Shown here in pieces: positions 1 to 5,255 of a stretch of DNA of 5,599 bases (positions are counted from its first letter, which is position 1; every line of letters starts with the position of its first letter). Below the pieces are notes generated by a model that searched no databases, had not been told where the DNA came from, and saw only the letters and a list, made by a program, of their open reading frames with translations. Position numbers and translations under genes: made by a program. The stretch is from Lentimicrobiaceae bacterium (lineage in GTDB: Bacteria; Bacteroidota; Bacteroidia; Bacteroidales; WCHB1-69): positions 1 through 5,599 of the forward strand of contig WQSU01000118.1 of the NCBI GenBank assembly GCA_009787675.1. The letters are read 5' to 3'.

Positions 1-1
1 T

Positions 2-544
2 CAATACAATTTGTGTATTGTTGGCTTAGTAAAACCCGTTGGTACTGATCCTGTTACAAATTTGAAAGTTGAGTATGATAATAATTGCGATGCTCACCTA
101 ACGTGGTCATCGTCTGTTGAAAACGCTACTTTCAATGTTTATAGAAATTTTCAACCCATTGCTACCAAAATTACTGATCTATTCTATACAGATGCTGCAT
201 TTGATGTTACTCTAACAAATAAATGGTCAGTTACTACTGTTCTTAATGAAATTGAAAGTGATCATGTAACAGTTGAAGGTCCTCCCTGTTTAGGAATCAA
301 TCCTCTAACAAAAACAGCTTTCTCTATTTTCCCAAATCCATCGCAGAGTAAGATTACGATTACTGCAGAAAGCAATATCAATGGACTTGAAATCTATAAC
401 TTTTTGGGGCAAACTGTAGTATCACAATTTAATATCGCTCATTTTGAAACAACTCTTGATGTTTCCATCTTGAATAATGGCGTTTATTTTATACGTATTA
501 CTACCGAAAATGGCTCTCTCGTTAAAAAATTCTTAAAACAATAA
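2..544 (+). CDS. 3' end of a T9SS-secreted protein with an FN3-like module and C-terminal sorting tail (5' truncated)
   Basis: The frame is open to the left edge of the window (first full codon at base 2), so this is the last 180 residues of a longer protein; the TTG at 11 is internal. It is probably exported by Sec and then crosses the outer membrane through the type IX system. Bases 47-289 encode an FN3-like module: NLKVEY, then NCDAHLTW, then FNVYRN, then KWSV, ending at a cysteine. Bases 320-541 encode a type-A T9SS sorting tail with FPNP, a central NFLGQ, NNGVYFIRIT and a basic KKFLKQ end, which in this family directs secretion and is normally removed. The module matches those of the next two genes, so this is a third paralogue, but here it is uninterrupted. 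The missing N-terminal part and any catalytic domain cannot be judged. No enzyme motif is visible. The sorting-tail call is very secure; a binding or adhesion role is inferred. Confidence 0.9.
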   Translation, partial: QYNLCIVGLVKPVGTDPVTNLKVEYDNNCDAHLTWSSSVENATFNVYRNFQPIATKITDLFYTDAAFDVTLTNKWSVTTVLNEIESDHVTVEGPPCLGINPLTKTAFSIFPNPSQSKITITAESNINGLEIYNFLGQTVVSQFNIAHFETTLDVSILNNGVYFIRITTENGSLVKKFLKQ

Positions 545-563
545 TTTTCAAAGTATTTTTATT

Positions 564-602
564 AAAGAAGAGACTATTTGAAAAAGTAGTCTCTTCTTTT
601 TT
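564..602 (+). terminator. Rho-independent terminator of the first secreted-protein gene
   Basis: A perfect 13-bp stem (564-576 pairing with 587-599, AAAGAAGAGACTA against its complement) encloses a 10-base loop and runs into a T-rich tract at 597-602. It begins 20 bases after the stop codon at 542-544. It should separate the first gene transcriptionally from the next one. Its sequence is unrelated to the two terminators further downstream. Confidence 0.85.
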
Positions 603-621
603 GGTATAAAAAACAAATGTA

Positions 622-653
622 TTGAAGTCTATATAAAAATAAATGTATTTTTG
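622..653 (+). promoter_or_regulatory. Bacteroidota-type promoter for the 672-residue secreted protein
   Basis: TATTTTTG at 646-653 fits the Bacteroidota -7 consensus TAnnTTTG exactly. A TTG at 622-624, 21 bases upstream, fits the -33 element. Transcription would start near 660, giving a leader of about 50 bases before the ATG at 711. The ten bases TATTTTTGCC occur again in front of the VOC gene at 4141-4150, which supports this as a real -7 region. Confidence 0.65.
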
Positions 654-687
654 CCCTCAATATTAAAAATGAATAAACGTATTAAAA

Positions 688-710
688 TTATTAACCAAAA
701 TTTATTTATT
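688..710 (+). promoter_or_regulatory. Conserved 5' leader element next to the ATG, copy 1
   Basis: This 23-base block, TTATTAACC followed by AAAATTTATTTATT, abuts the ATG at 711. It differs from the block before the next secreted-protein gene (2866-2889) by one C/T change and one extra T. There is no Shine-Dalgarno sequence, which is normal in Bacteroidota, and this A- and T-rich, presumably unstructured stretch occupies the ribosome-entry site. Its position supports the ATG at 711 as the true start. A translational role is inferred; simple inheritance from duplication is the alternative. Confidence 0.45.
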
Positions 711-2729
711 ATGAAAAAAACATTATTTATTTTCGCAGTGATGTTGCTATCTATTGCTGTTTCTGCACAAACCATGGGAACAAGATCTATAGAACAATCT
801 GTGTCTCCTAATTTTAAAAGCCATCACATGGCAACCCCATCATCCAATTCCTCTCGAATTGTTATTTACTCAGAAGGATTTGAAGATACTCAATTTGGTG
901 CACTGCCAACGGGATGGACTTGTTATTTTAATAACCCGAATATCTTCTCGTGCCCATGGGTTTCAATAGCTAATGATGAAGATCTTGTAGGTATTGAAAA
1001 CCCAGCCCCCATTCAGGCAAACACAGGCATACGATCTATGGCTAAGTCTTGGCGTTTCACTGGAAATTTATGGGCATTTAGTGCCGGTTTTTCTCTTAGT
1101 GCCGGAGAAACTTATACAGTACAATTCTGGTTTCGGGCGCCAGGCTATCCACAATGGGATGAATACGACAAATTTGAAGTACGGATAGGTCAAACAGCTA
1201 CCCATACTGCTATGGCTACTGCTAATGTAGTTTTTACCAATACAGATCGAATCAATGAGTGGACCTTGGCTTCAGGTACATTTACCCCTACAGCTAATGG
1301 AACTTATTATCTTGGGTTTCACGATTTAAACGCTGAAACAAATGAAAATGGAGGATATGGACTCTATATCGCTATAGACGATATTGAAATTACAGGAGGG
1401 GTTATTTGTGATCCTATAAAAAACCTGACTGTTAATTATCAAAGTGATTGTACTACAGCTTCTTTAACATGGACAGCTCCCGGTGCAGGTAGCTTTGAAT
1501 ATGAAGTACTAAGGGATGGTAATGTCATTGAAACTGTAACAACAGAATCGTATATCGATAATAGTTTTGAACCCAGTCTAACTCATTTATGGGCTGTTAG
1601 AGTACTTTGTCAAGGCGGGCACTCCTCAGAAGTAAACGTAAGTAAAGAACCTTGTATTGAAACAAATTGCTCCCCAGCTAAATATTTATCCGTTTCTTAT
1701 TCTGATAATTGTGATGCTGCTGTGTTAACTTGGACTGCACCCCCCATTTTATTATGGGATAATACTGATGACCGCTCTGATTATGGTGGCGTAAGTATTA
1801 GATGTATATTCGATGCCGCGCCTCATTGGGTTATTGCTGATGACTTTAATGTTCCTGCAGGTGAAACATGGACAATCAGTGAAGTTTATTTTTCGGGCTT
1901 TCACAACACCAGTTCGGGCTATTTTCAACCTCCACACTATTTTGGTATTGAAATTTATAATGACAATGGAAATAATCGCCCAGGAAATAGAATTCTTGAA
2001 GAATTGGAGTTAATGCCGCAAAATGGAACTGTAAGTGCTGCCTACCCGTTACTAGCACTTTCTACTCCTTTTGAAATTTCTACTCCTGGAAAATATTGGA
2101 TTTCTATTTACGCAGTTTACTTAGCAGAAATGAACCTGGAAGATTATAGATATCTCGTTCATTACAGTGAAGTGCCTAAAGGTGCTGATCTTTGTAGATG
2201 GGACGAAAAACAAGGTACCGAATGGGTACCGGAAGACGGATATCCTTCTATGTATTTTCGTATTCATGGAAGCAAGACTGAAGGAGAAATTTACAACGTT
2301 TATAGAGATAATATCCTTATCGCAGAAAAAATAGCAGCAAATACTTATACAGATGATTCGTTTGATCCTAAATTGCCTTATAAATGGAGTGTAAAAGTGG
2401 CTTGTCCTGCATCTGTAGGAGGAGGAGAATCTACACCCTCTTATGCCACTACAGTTGCTTGTAACCCAGACGCAAGCATTGTTGAAAAAACAAACAATTC
2501 TTTTACAATTAGCCCTAATCCTGCAACCTCAGGCAGTATCAAAATTACTGCAGAAAATAATTTTCATGCTCTTGAAGTGGTTAATTTCTTAGGGCAAGTT
2601 GTTATTTTTCAAACTAATATTAACAACTCTCAAGCAACACTTGATGTTTCCAACTTAAATAATGGTATTTATTTCGTTCGCATTACTTCAAATAATGGAG
2701 CAAGTGTTATGAAATTTATTAAACAATAA
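711..2729 (+). CDS. T9SS-secreted adhesin-like protein: cleaved-adhesin domain, FN3-like module, FN3-like module with nested insert, sorting tail
   Basis: This complete 672-residue protein probably acts on the cell surface or outside the cell. ATG 711 is chosen over a TTG at 651 because it opens directly on a signal peptide: MKK, a hydrophobic core, then AVSA|Q (predicted cut after residue 19). Residues 51-230 resemble a cleaved-adhesin/MAM-like (choice-of-anchor J) beta-sandwich, with SEGFED near the start, LPTGW, TYYLGFH and IAIDDIEI at the end. Residues 233-315 are an intact FN3-like module bounded by cysteines. Residues 320-584 are a second FN3-like module split between LTWTAP (339-344) and YNVYRD (528-533) by a roughly 177-residue insert (346-522) containing LLWDN, DDF, YNDNG, PGKYWISIY and CRWD. 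Residues 598-672 are a type-A T9SS sorting tail (SPNP, NFLGQ, NNGIYFVRIT, KFIKQ). The mix of cleaved-adhesin and interrupted FN3-like modules recalls gingipain/HagA adhesin regions (from memory, not a search). No protease or other catalytic motif is visible; an adhesin or carbohydrate/protein-binding role is inferred. Predicted promoter and terminator flank it, so it is probably monocistronic. Confidence 0.9.
   Translation: MKKTLFIFAVMLLSIAVSAQTMGTRSIEQSVSPNFKSHHMATPSSNSSRIVIYSEGFEDTQFGALPTGWTCYFNNPNIFSCPWVSIANDEDLVGIENPAPIQANTGIRSMAKSWRFTGNLWAFSAGFSLSAGETYTVQFWFRAPGYPQWDEYDKFEVRIGQTATHTAMATANVVFTNTDRINEWTLASGTFTPTANGTYYLGFHDLNAETNENGGYGLYIAIDDIEITGGVICDPIKNLTVNYQSDCTTASLTWTAPGAGSFEYEVLRDGNVIETVTTESYIDNSFEPSLTHLWAVRVLCQGGHSSEVNVSKEPCIETNCSPAKYLSVSYSDNCDAAVLTWTAPPILLWDNTDDRSDYGGVSIRCIFDAAPHWVIADDFNVPAGETWTISEVYFSGFHNTSSGYFQPPHYFGIEIYNDNGNNRPGNRILEELELMPQNGTVSAAYPLLALSTPFEISTPGKYWISIYAVYLAEMNLEDYRYLVHYSEVPKGADLCRWDEKQGTEWVPEDGYPSMYFRIHGSKTEGEIYNVYRDNILIAEKIAANTYTDDSFDPKLPYKWSVKVACPASVGGGESTPSYATTVACNPDASIVEKTNNSFTISPNPATSGSIKITAENNFHALEVVNFLGQVVIFQTNINNSQATLDVSNLNNGIYFVRITSNNGASVMKFIKQ
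1407..1655 (+). repeat. Uninterrupted FN3-like module in the 672-residue protein
   Basis: Encodes residues 233-315, cysteine to cysteine. The order is NLTVNY, SDC, SLTWTAP, then EYEVLRDG, a threonine-rich strand, SFEPSL and LWAV. It aligns with the C-terminal module of the upstream gene (47-289) and with the two split modules downstream (1668-2462 and 3031-3813). Here only a short GAGS linker joins LTWTAP to EYEVLRD, at exactly the point where the split copies carry the long insert. Confidence 0.7.
1746..2276 (+). repeat. Nested 'LLWDN' module, copy 1
   Basis: Encodes residues 346-522, about 177 residues, and is roughly 60% identical at the protein level (hand count) to the copy at 3103-3636. 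Shared landmarks in order: LLWDNT, YGGVSI, ADDF, ISEVYFSGF, TSSG, FGIEIYNDNG, PGN, AAYP, PGKYWISIY, YRYLVHY, VPKGAD, CRWD, YPS-YFR and GSK. The many aromatic residues and alternating pattern suggest a beta-sandwich, possibly ligand-binding, resembling the choice-of-anchor type domains of secreted Bacteroidota proteins. It sits inside an FN3-like host module. I cannot assign it to a named family with confidence. Confidence 0.75.
2502..2726 (+). repeat. T9SS type-A sorting-tail repeat, second of three
   Basis: Encodes residues 598-672. Homologous blocks are at 320-541 and 3850-4068. All share PNP near the start, ITAE, NFLGQ, a LDVS- or LNVS-type strand, NNG-YF-R and a basic C-terminus. Nucleotide similarity is also high around TTAAATAATGG and TATTTATTTCGTTCGC in the second and third copies, so those two diverged most recently. 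Confidence 0.85.
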
Positions 2730-2759
2730 TTTAATATTATATCTTATTATTGAACTTGT

Positions 2760-2789
2760 AAGGCTCTCTAAAGGGAGCCTTTTTTTTTT
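2760..2789 (+). terminator. Rho-independent terminator of the 672-residue protein gene
   Basis: A 9-bp stem with one G-U pair (2760-2768 with 2773-2781; AAGGCTCTC against GGGAGCCTT) has a TAAA loop and leads into ten consecutive Ts at 2780-2789. It lies 30 bases after the stop codon. Its sequence closely resembles the terminator after the next gene. Confidence 0.88.
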
Positions 2790-2806
2790 GATAAATAATG
2801 CTATTG

Positions 2807-2838
2807 TTTGATATTTATAAAAAAAAAATGTTTATTTG
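2807..2838 (+). promoter_or_regulatory. Probable Bacteroidota-type promoter for the 393-residue secreted protein
   Basis: TTTG at 2807-2810 fits the -33 element. After 20 bases, TTTATTTG at 2831-2838 fits the -7 consensus TAnnTTTG with one mismatch (T for A at the second base). Transcription would start near 2845, leaving about 45 bases of leader before the ATG at 2890, much like the preceding gene. It lies just after a terminator, which makes an independent promoter likely. Confidence 0.55.
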
Positions 2839-2865
2839 CAACTTGAATTAAAAAATGAAACTTAT

Positions 2866-2889
2866 TTATTAACCAAAATCTATTTATTT
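2866..2889 (+). promoter_or_regulatory. Conserved 5' leader element next to the ATG, copy 2
   Basis: This 24-base block, TTATTAACC followed by AAAATCTATTTATTT, abuts the ATG at 2890 and nearly matches 688-710. The sub-motif CCAAAATCTATTT also reappears, with one extra A, before the VOC gene at 4149-4164. No Shine-Dalgarno sequence is present. The block's fixed place next to the start supports ATG 2890 over the in-frame TTG at 2836. Confidence 0.45.
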
Positions 2890-4071
2890 ATGAAAAAAAG
2901 TTTATTTATTTTAGGATTATTCCTATTGGTAGCATTTTTACATGCACAAAACTATTCTTCTGCAATAGTGAAACAATCTGCACTATTGGAAGAACCTACT
3001 GAAACTCAGGAAGATTTTCGCGCTGAATGTCTTTCAGCAAAGAACTTACAAGTTGTTTATACTCCAAATTGCGATGCCGAATTAACATGGAACCCTCCTG
3101 CTGAACTCTTGTGGGATAATACCGGTACTCGCTCTAATTATGGTGGCGTAAGCATTTATCTTGCTTTTGAGTCAGCCCCTCGTTGGATTATGGCAGATGA
3201 TTTTGACCTCCCTGTAGGAGAATCATGGCTCATCAGTGAAGTCTATTTTTCAGGTTTCTTTAAAACTAGTTCAGGTGATTTTGAGAAACCTGTTTGCTTT
3301 GGTATAGAAATTTATAATGACAATGGAGCAAATCTACCTGGAAATGAAATTTATAAAAACATCTCTTTAATTCCAGTAGGTGGAAGTACAGCAGCAGCTT
3401 ATCCAACAGTTTCACTTCCTGAACCTCTTCTCCTTGACGTACCTGGTAAATATTGGATTTCTATTTACGGTGTGTACTTTGCCTCATGGGATCTTGAACA
3501 ATATAGATATTTAGTTCATTATGACGATGTCCCTAAAGGAGCTGATATTTGTAGATGGGATCAATACAATGGTGGTGCATGGGAGTCAGGAGGGGAAAGC
3601 TATCCATCCATATATTTCCGCCTAAATGGGTCAAAAAGTCTTGATCCAGTAAAGTATAACGTATATAGAGATCAACAACTTATAGCTTCCAATTTAACTG
3701 AGAGAAAATATAGTGATACTGGCTTTGATTATACGAAGGCGCACGCATGGTCGGTAAGAACTGTTTGCCCTGACACCGTATCAACATCTGTTAATTCAAC
3801 TATGCCCAAATGTCAACCTCAAGGCGTTATTGAAAATTCTACAGTTTCATTCTCTATTTCTCCTAACCCGTCAACAGACAATATCAAAATTACAGCAGAA
3901 AGTGATTTCAACAGAGTTGAACTGATTAATTTCTTAGGGCAAACTCTTATTTCTCTCCCAACTACCAGACGTGAAGTAAACTTAAACGTATCAAATTTAA
4001 ATAATGGCATTTATTTCGTTCGCGTTACTACCAACAGTGGTTCAAGTGTTCAGAAATTTGTAAAAAAATAA
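2890..4071 (+). CDS. T9SS-secreted protein with an FN3-like module carrying a nested insert, and a sorting tail
   Basis: This complete 393-residue protein is a shorter paralogue of the gene before it. ATG 2890 opens on a signal peptide: MKK, a hydrophobic stretch to FLHA, with a predicted cut after residue 19 before Q20. Residues 20-47 are a low-complexity linker. Residues 48-308 form an FN3-like module split after LTWNPP (65-70) and resumed at YNVYRD (256-261); residues 72-249 are the insert (LLWDNT, YGGVSI, ADDF, EVYFSGF, IEIYNDNG, PGKYWISIY, VPKGAD, CRWD). Cysteines 48, 61, 221, 293 and 308 match positions in the paralogue and could form disulfides. Residues 321-393 are a type-A T9SS sorting tail (SPNP, NFLGQ, NNGIYFVRVT, KFVKK). 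It lacks the cleaved-adhesin domain and the first FN3-like module of its neighbour, so it is close to the minimum architecture: one composite module plus a tail. Surface or extracellular location is well supported; a binding role is inferred and no catalytic motif is visible. Confidence 0.9.
   Translation: MKKSLFILGLFLLVAFLHAQNYSSAIVKQSALLEEPTETQEDFRAECLSAKNLQVVYTPNCDAELTWNPPAELLWDNTGTRSNYGGVSIYLAFESAPRWIMADDFDLPVGESWLISEVYFSGFFKTSSGDFEKPVCFGIEIYNDNGANLPGNEIYKNISLIPVGGSTAAAYPTVSLPEPLLLDVPGKYWISIYGVYFASWDLEQYRYLVHYDDVPKGADICRWDQYNGGAWESGGESYPSIYFRLNGSKSLDPVKYNVYRDQQLIASNLTERKYSDTGFDYTKAHAWSVRTVCPDTVSTSVNSTMPKCQPQGVIENSTVSFSISPNPSTDNIKITAESDFNRVELINFLGQTLISLPTTRREVNLNVSNLNNGIYFVRVTTNSGSSVQKFVKK
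3103..3636 (+). repeat. Nested 'LLWDN' module, copy 2
   Basis: Encodes residues 72-249 of the 393-residue protein. It aligns end to end with 1746-2276, with almost no gaps. The first 75 residues are about two-thirds identical by hand count and the middle is more divergent. Nucleotide blocks such as TATTGGATTTCTATTTACG and ATTTATAATGACAATGGA are identical in both copies, consistent with a fairly recent duplication. The boundaries with the FN3-like host are the same in both proteins. Confidence 0.75.
3850..4068 (+). repeat. T9SS type-A sorting-tail repeat, third of three
   Basis: Encodes residues 321-393. It carries the shared landmarks SPNP, KITAES, NFLGQ, NNGIYFVRVT and a final KFVKK. It is closest to the tail at 2502-2726; the tail at 320-541 is the third member of the set. 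Confidence 0.85.
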
Positions 4072-4112
4072 TGCATAAGCATTGCACGCACTGCCCGTAG
4101 TGCACCTAAATA
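4072..4112. other. Short spacer with small inverted repeats before the terminator
   Basis: Between the stop codon and the terminator there is a more GC-rich patch than its surroundings. GCACT at 4088-4092 can pair with AGTGC at 4099-4103 around a six-base loop. ATGC at 4071-4074 can pair with GCAT at 4079-4082. These may be a weak pre-terminator hairpin or a relic of a repeat. No gene fits here. Confidence 0.3.
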
Positions 4113-4141
4113 AGGTTCTCCGAAAGAGAGCCTTTTTTTTT
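4113..4141 (+). terminator. Rho-independent terminator of the 393-residue protein gene
   Basis: An 8-bp stem with one G-U pair (4113-4120 with 4126-4133; AGGTTCTC against GAGAGCCT) has a CGAAA loop and continues into nine Ts at 4133-4141. The T tract runs directly into the putative -7 box of the VOC gene, so the terminator and the next promoter are fused. Confidence 0.85.
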
Positions 4142-4164
4142 ATTTTTGCCAAAAATCTATTTTT
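4141..4164 (+). promoter_or_regulatory. Probable -7 box and very short leader of the VOC gene
   Basis: TATTTTTG at 4141-4148 matches TAnnTTTG exactly and lies 16 bases before the ATG at 4165, so the transcript leader would be only about ten bases. No good -33 TTTG is visible at the expected distance, since that region is the terminator stem. The bases after the box, CCAAAAATCTATTTTT, resemble the leaders of the two secreted-protein genes upstream. Confidence 0.5.
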
Positions 4165-5223
4165 ATGTATATATCAGGAATACAACAAATTGGAATTGGG
4201 ACGACCTCTCTTTACGAATCTTGGAAGTGGTATGCCGATATTTTTGGAATGAATATCCGCATTCTGGAAGATGATACCGTAGCCGAAAGGATGCTATGCT
4301 ATACGGGCAACCAGCCCCAAAAACGCCACGCTGCCATTACGATCAATCTGCAAGGCGGCGCCGGATTCGAGATATGGCAATATTCGGATAGAACACCGCA
4401 ATCGGTTAGCTTTGAAATAGCCGTCGGAGATCTGGGTATCTATTGCGGCAAAGTGAAAAGCAAAAACGTTAAACTGTTTCATGAAGAGATACTAAAGAAA
4501 TATACACAAATAAGCCCACTCTATATCACCCCAGACAACACCCCTACATTTTATATATTAGATCCTTTTGGAAACTATTTTCAAGTGGTGGAGGATTCTT
4601 ATATTTTTTCAAATTGTAAACAAAATAACGGAGGCTGCATAGGCGCACAAATTGGCGTAAGCAATATTGAAAAAGCATTGACTCTCTATTGTGATGTTTT
4701 GGGCTACGATACCGTAGTTTATGACAAAACCGGCATCTTTGAAGATTTTTCTTTTATGCATGCTGGGACTCAGCAATATCGCAGAATGCTGTTAAAACAC
4801 AGTAAAAAAAGAACCGGCGCATTTTCCGAGATGTTCGGTCCCAGCCAAATTGAATTAGTTGTTGCCTTAGAAAGAATACCAAAGAAAATCTATGAAGGAC
4901 GTTTTTGGGGCGATCCTGGCTTCATCCAACTATGCTTTGACATTACCAATATGAAAGCATTTAAGCGACTATGTGAAGAAAAAGGATTTCCTTTTACAGT
5001 GGATAGTTGCCCAAGCGGTGAAACTTTTGATATGGGCGATGCTGCCGGACATTTTACATATATAGAAGATCCCGATGGAACACTCATCGAATTTGTTGAA
5101 ACACACAAAATACCAATTATCAAAAAGTTAAATTTATTTATCAATCTCAAAAAAAGGAATCCTTCCAAACCATTGCCAAAAATAATGTTAAAAGCATTAG
5201 GATTCAACAAGGTTAAATTTTAA
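4165..5223 (+). CDS. Two-domain VOC (glyoxalase/dioxygenase fold) family protein, substrate unknown
   Basis: This 352-residue protein has no signal peptide and is probably cytoplasmic. It has two vicinal-oxygen-chelate domains. Domain 1 spans about residues 3-145: QQIGIGTTSLYESWKWYADIFGM at the start (7-29), FEIWQY (68-73), and DPFGNYFQVVE near the end (133-143). Domain 2 spans about 158-313: AQIGVSNIEKALTLYCDVLGY (161-181), QIELVV (228-233), FIQLCFDI (253-260), and DPDGTLIEFVE (302-312). By position, the domain 2 metal-site residues would be Q162, E230, Q255 and E309. Domain 1 has Q8 and E69 but Q140 where a glutamate is usual, so domain 2 is the better candidate for an active site. VOC enzymes include glyoxalase I, epimerases, extradiol dioxygenases and resistance proteins, and the sequence does not choose among them. 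A basic tail (315-352, with NPSKPLPKIMLKALGF) follows domain 2. The gene has its own promoter and converges on uvrA with a 32-base gap. It is unrelated in sequence to the secreted proteins upstream. Confidence 0.88.
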   Translation: MYISGIQQIGIGTTSLYESWKWYADIFGMNIRILEDDTVAERMLCYTGNQPQKRHAAITINLQGGAGFEIWQYSDRTPQSVSFEIAVGDLGIYCGKVKSKNVKLFHEEILKKYTQISPLYITPDNTPTFYILDPFGNYFQVVEDSYIFSNCKQNNGGCIGAQIGVSNIEKALTLYCDVLGYDTVVYDKTGIFEDFSFMHAGTQQYRRMLLKHSKKRTGAFSEMFGPSQIELVVALERIPKKIYEGRFWGDPGFIQLCFDITNMKAFKRLCEEKGFPFTVDSCPSGETFDMGDAAGHFTYIEDPDGTLIEFVETHKIPIIKKLNLFINLKKRNPSKPLPKIMLKALGFNKVKF

Positions 5224-5255
5224 TCTACTAAGGTTAACCTGTCATATAAGTTTTT
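5224..5255. other. Convergent intergenic gap between the VOC gene and uvrA
   Basis: This 32-base gap contains the perfect ten-base palindrome AGGTTAACCT (5231-5240). The arm AGGTTAA at 5210-5216, inside the end of the VOC gene, can also pair with 5234-5240 across a 17-base loop. Seven Ts follow at 5251-5257 but do not abut the stem. This could be a weak terminator for the plus-strand gene; no convincing one is seen for uvrA. Confidence 0.25.

Noticed and set aside
11..13. TTG at 11 as the start of the first gene
   Set aside because: The frame stays open to the window edge and the encoded protein would lack a signal peptide, although its sorting tail requires one.
651..710. In-frame TTG start at 651 that would add 20 residues to the 672-residue protein
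   Set aside because: It overlaps the predicted -7 box and would place a charged stretch before the signal peptide. ATG 711 starts exactly at MKK plus a hydrophobic core.
994..1188. 64-codon plus-strand frame inside the cleaved-adhesin domain
   Set aside because: It overlaps a conserved domain in the real frame and has no supporting start signals.
1752..2058. Minus-strand and alternative-frame open stretches of 60-66 codons inside the nested-module region
   Set aside because: They are shadows of the true frame, whose protein is conserved between the paralogues.
2836..2889. In-frame TTG start at 2836 that would add 18 residues to the 393-residue protein
   Set aside because: The TTG is part of the putative -7 box, and ATG 2890 begins the signal peptide right after the conserved leader.
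320..4068. The repeated modules as a mobile element or CRISPR-like array
   Set aside because: The repeats are protein-coding domains in frame with diverged nucleotide sequence. There are no short direct repeats with spacers, no transposase, and no terminal inverted repeats.
4890..5210. 106-residue open frame on the minus strand within the VOC gene
   Set aside because: It lies wholly inside a well-supported gene on the other strand, shows no recognisable family, and has no promoter of its own.
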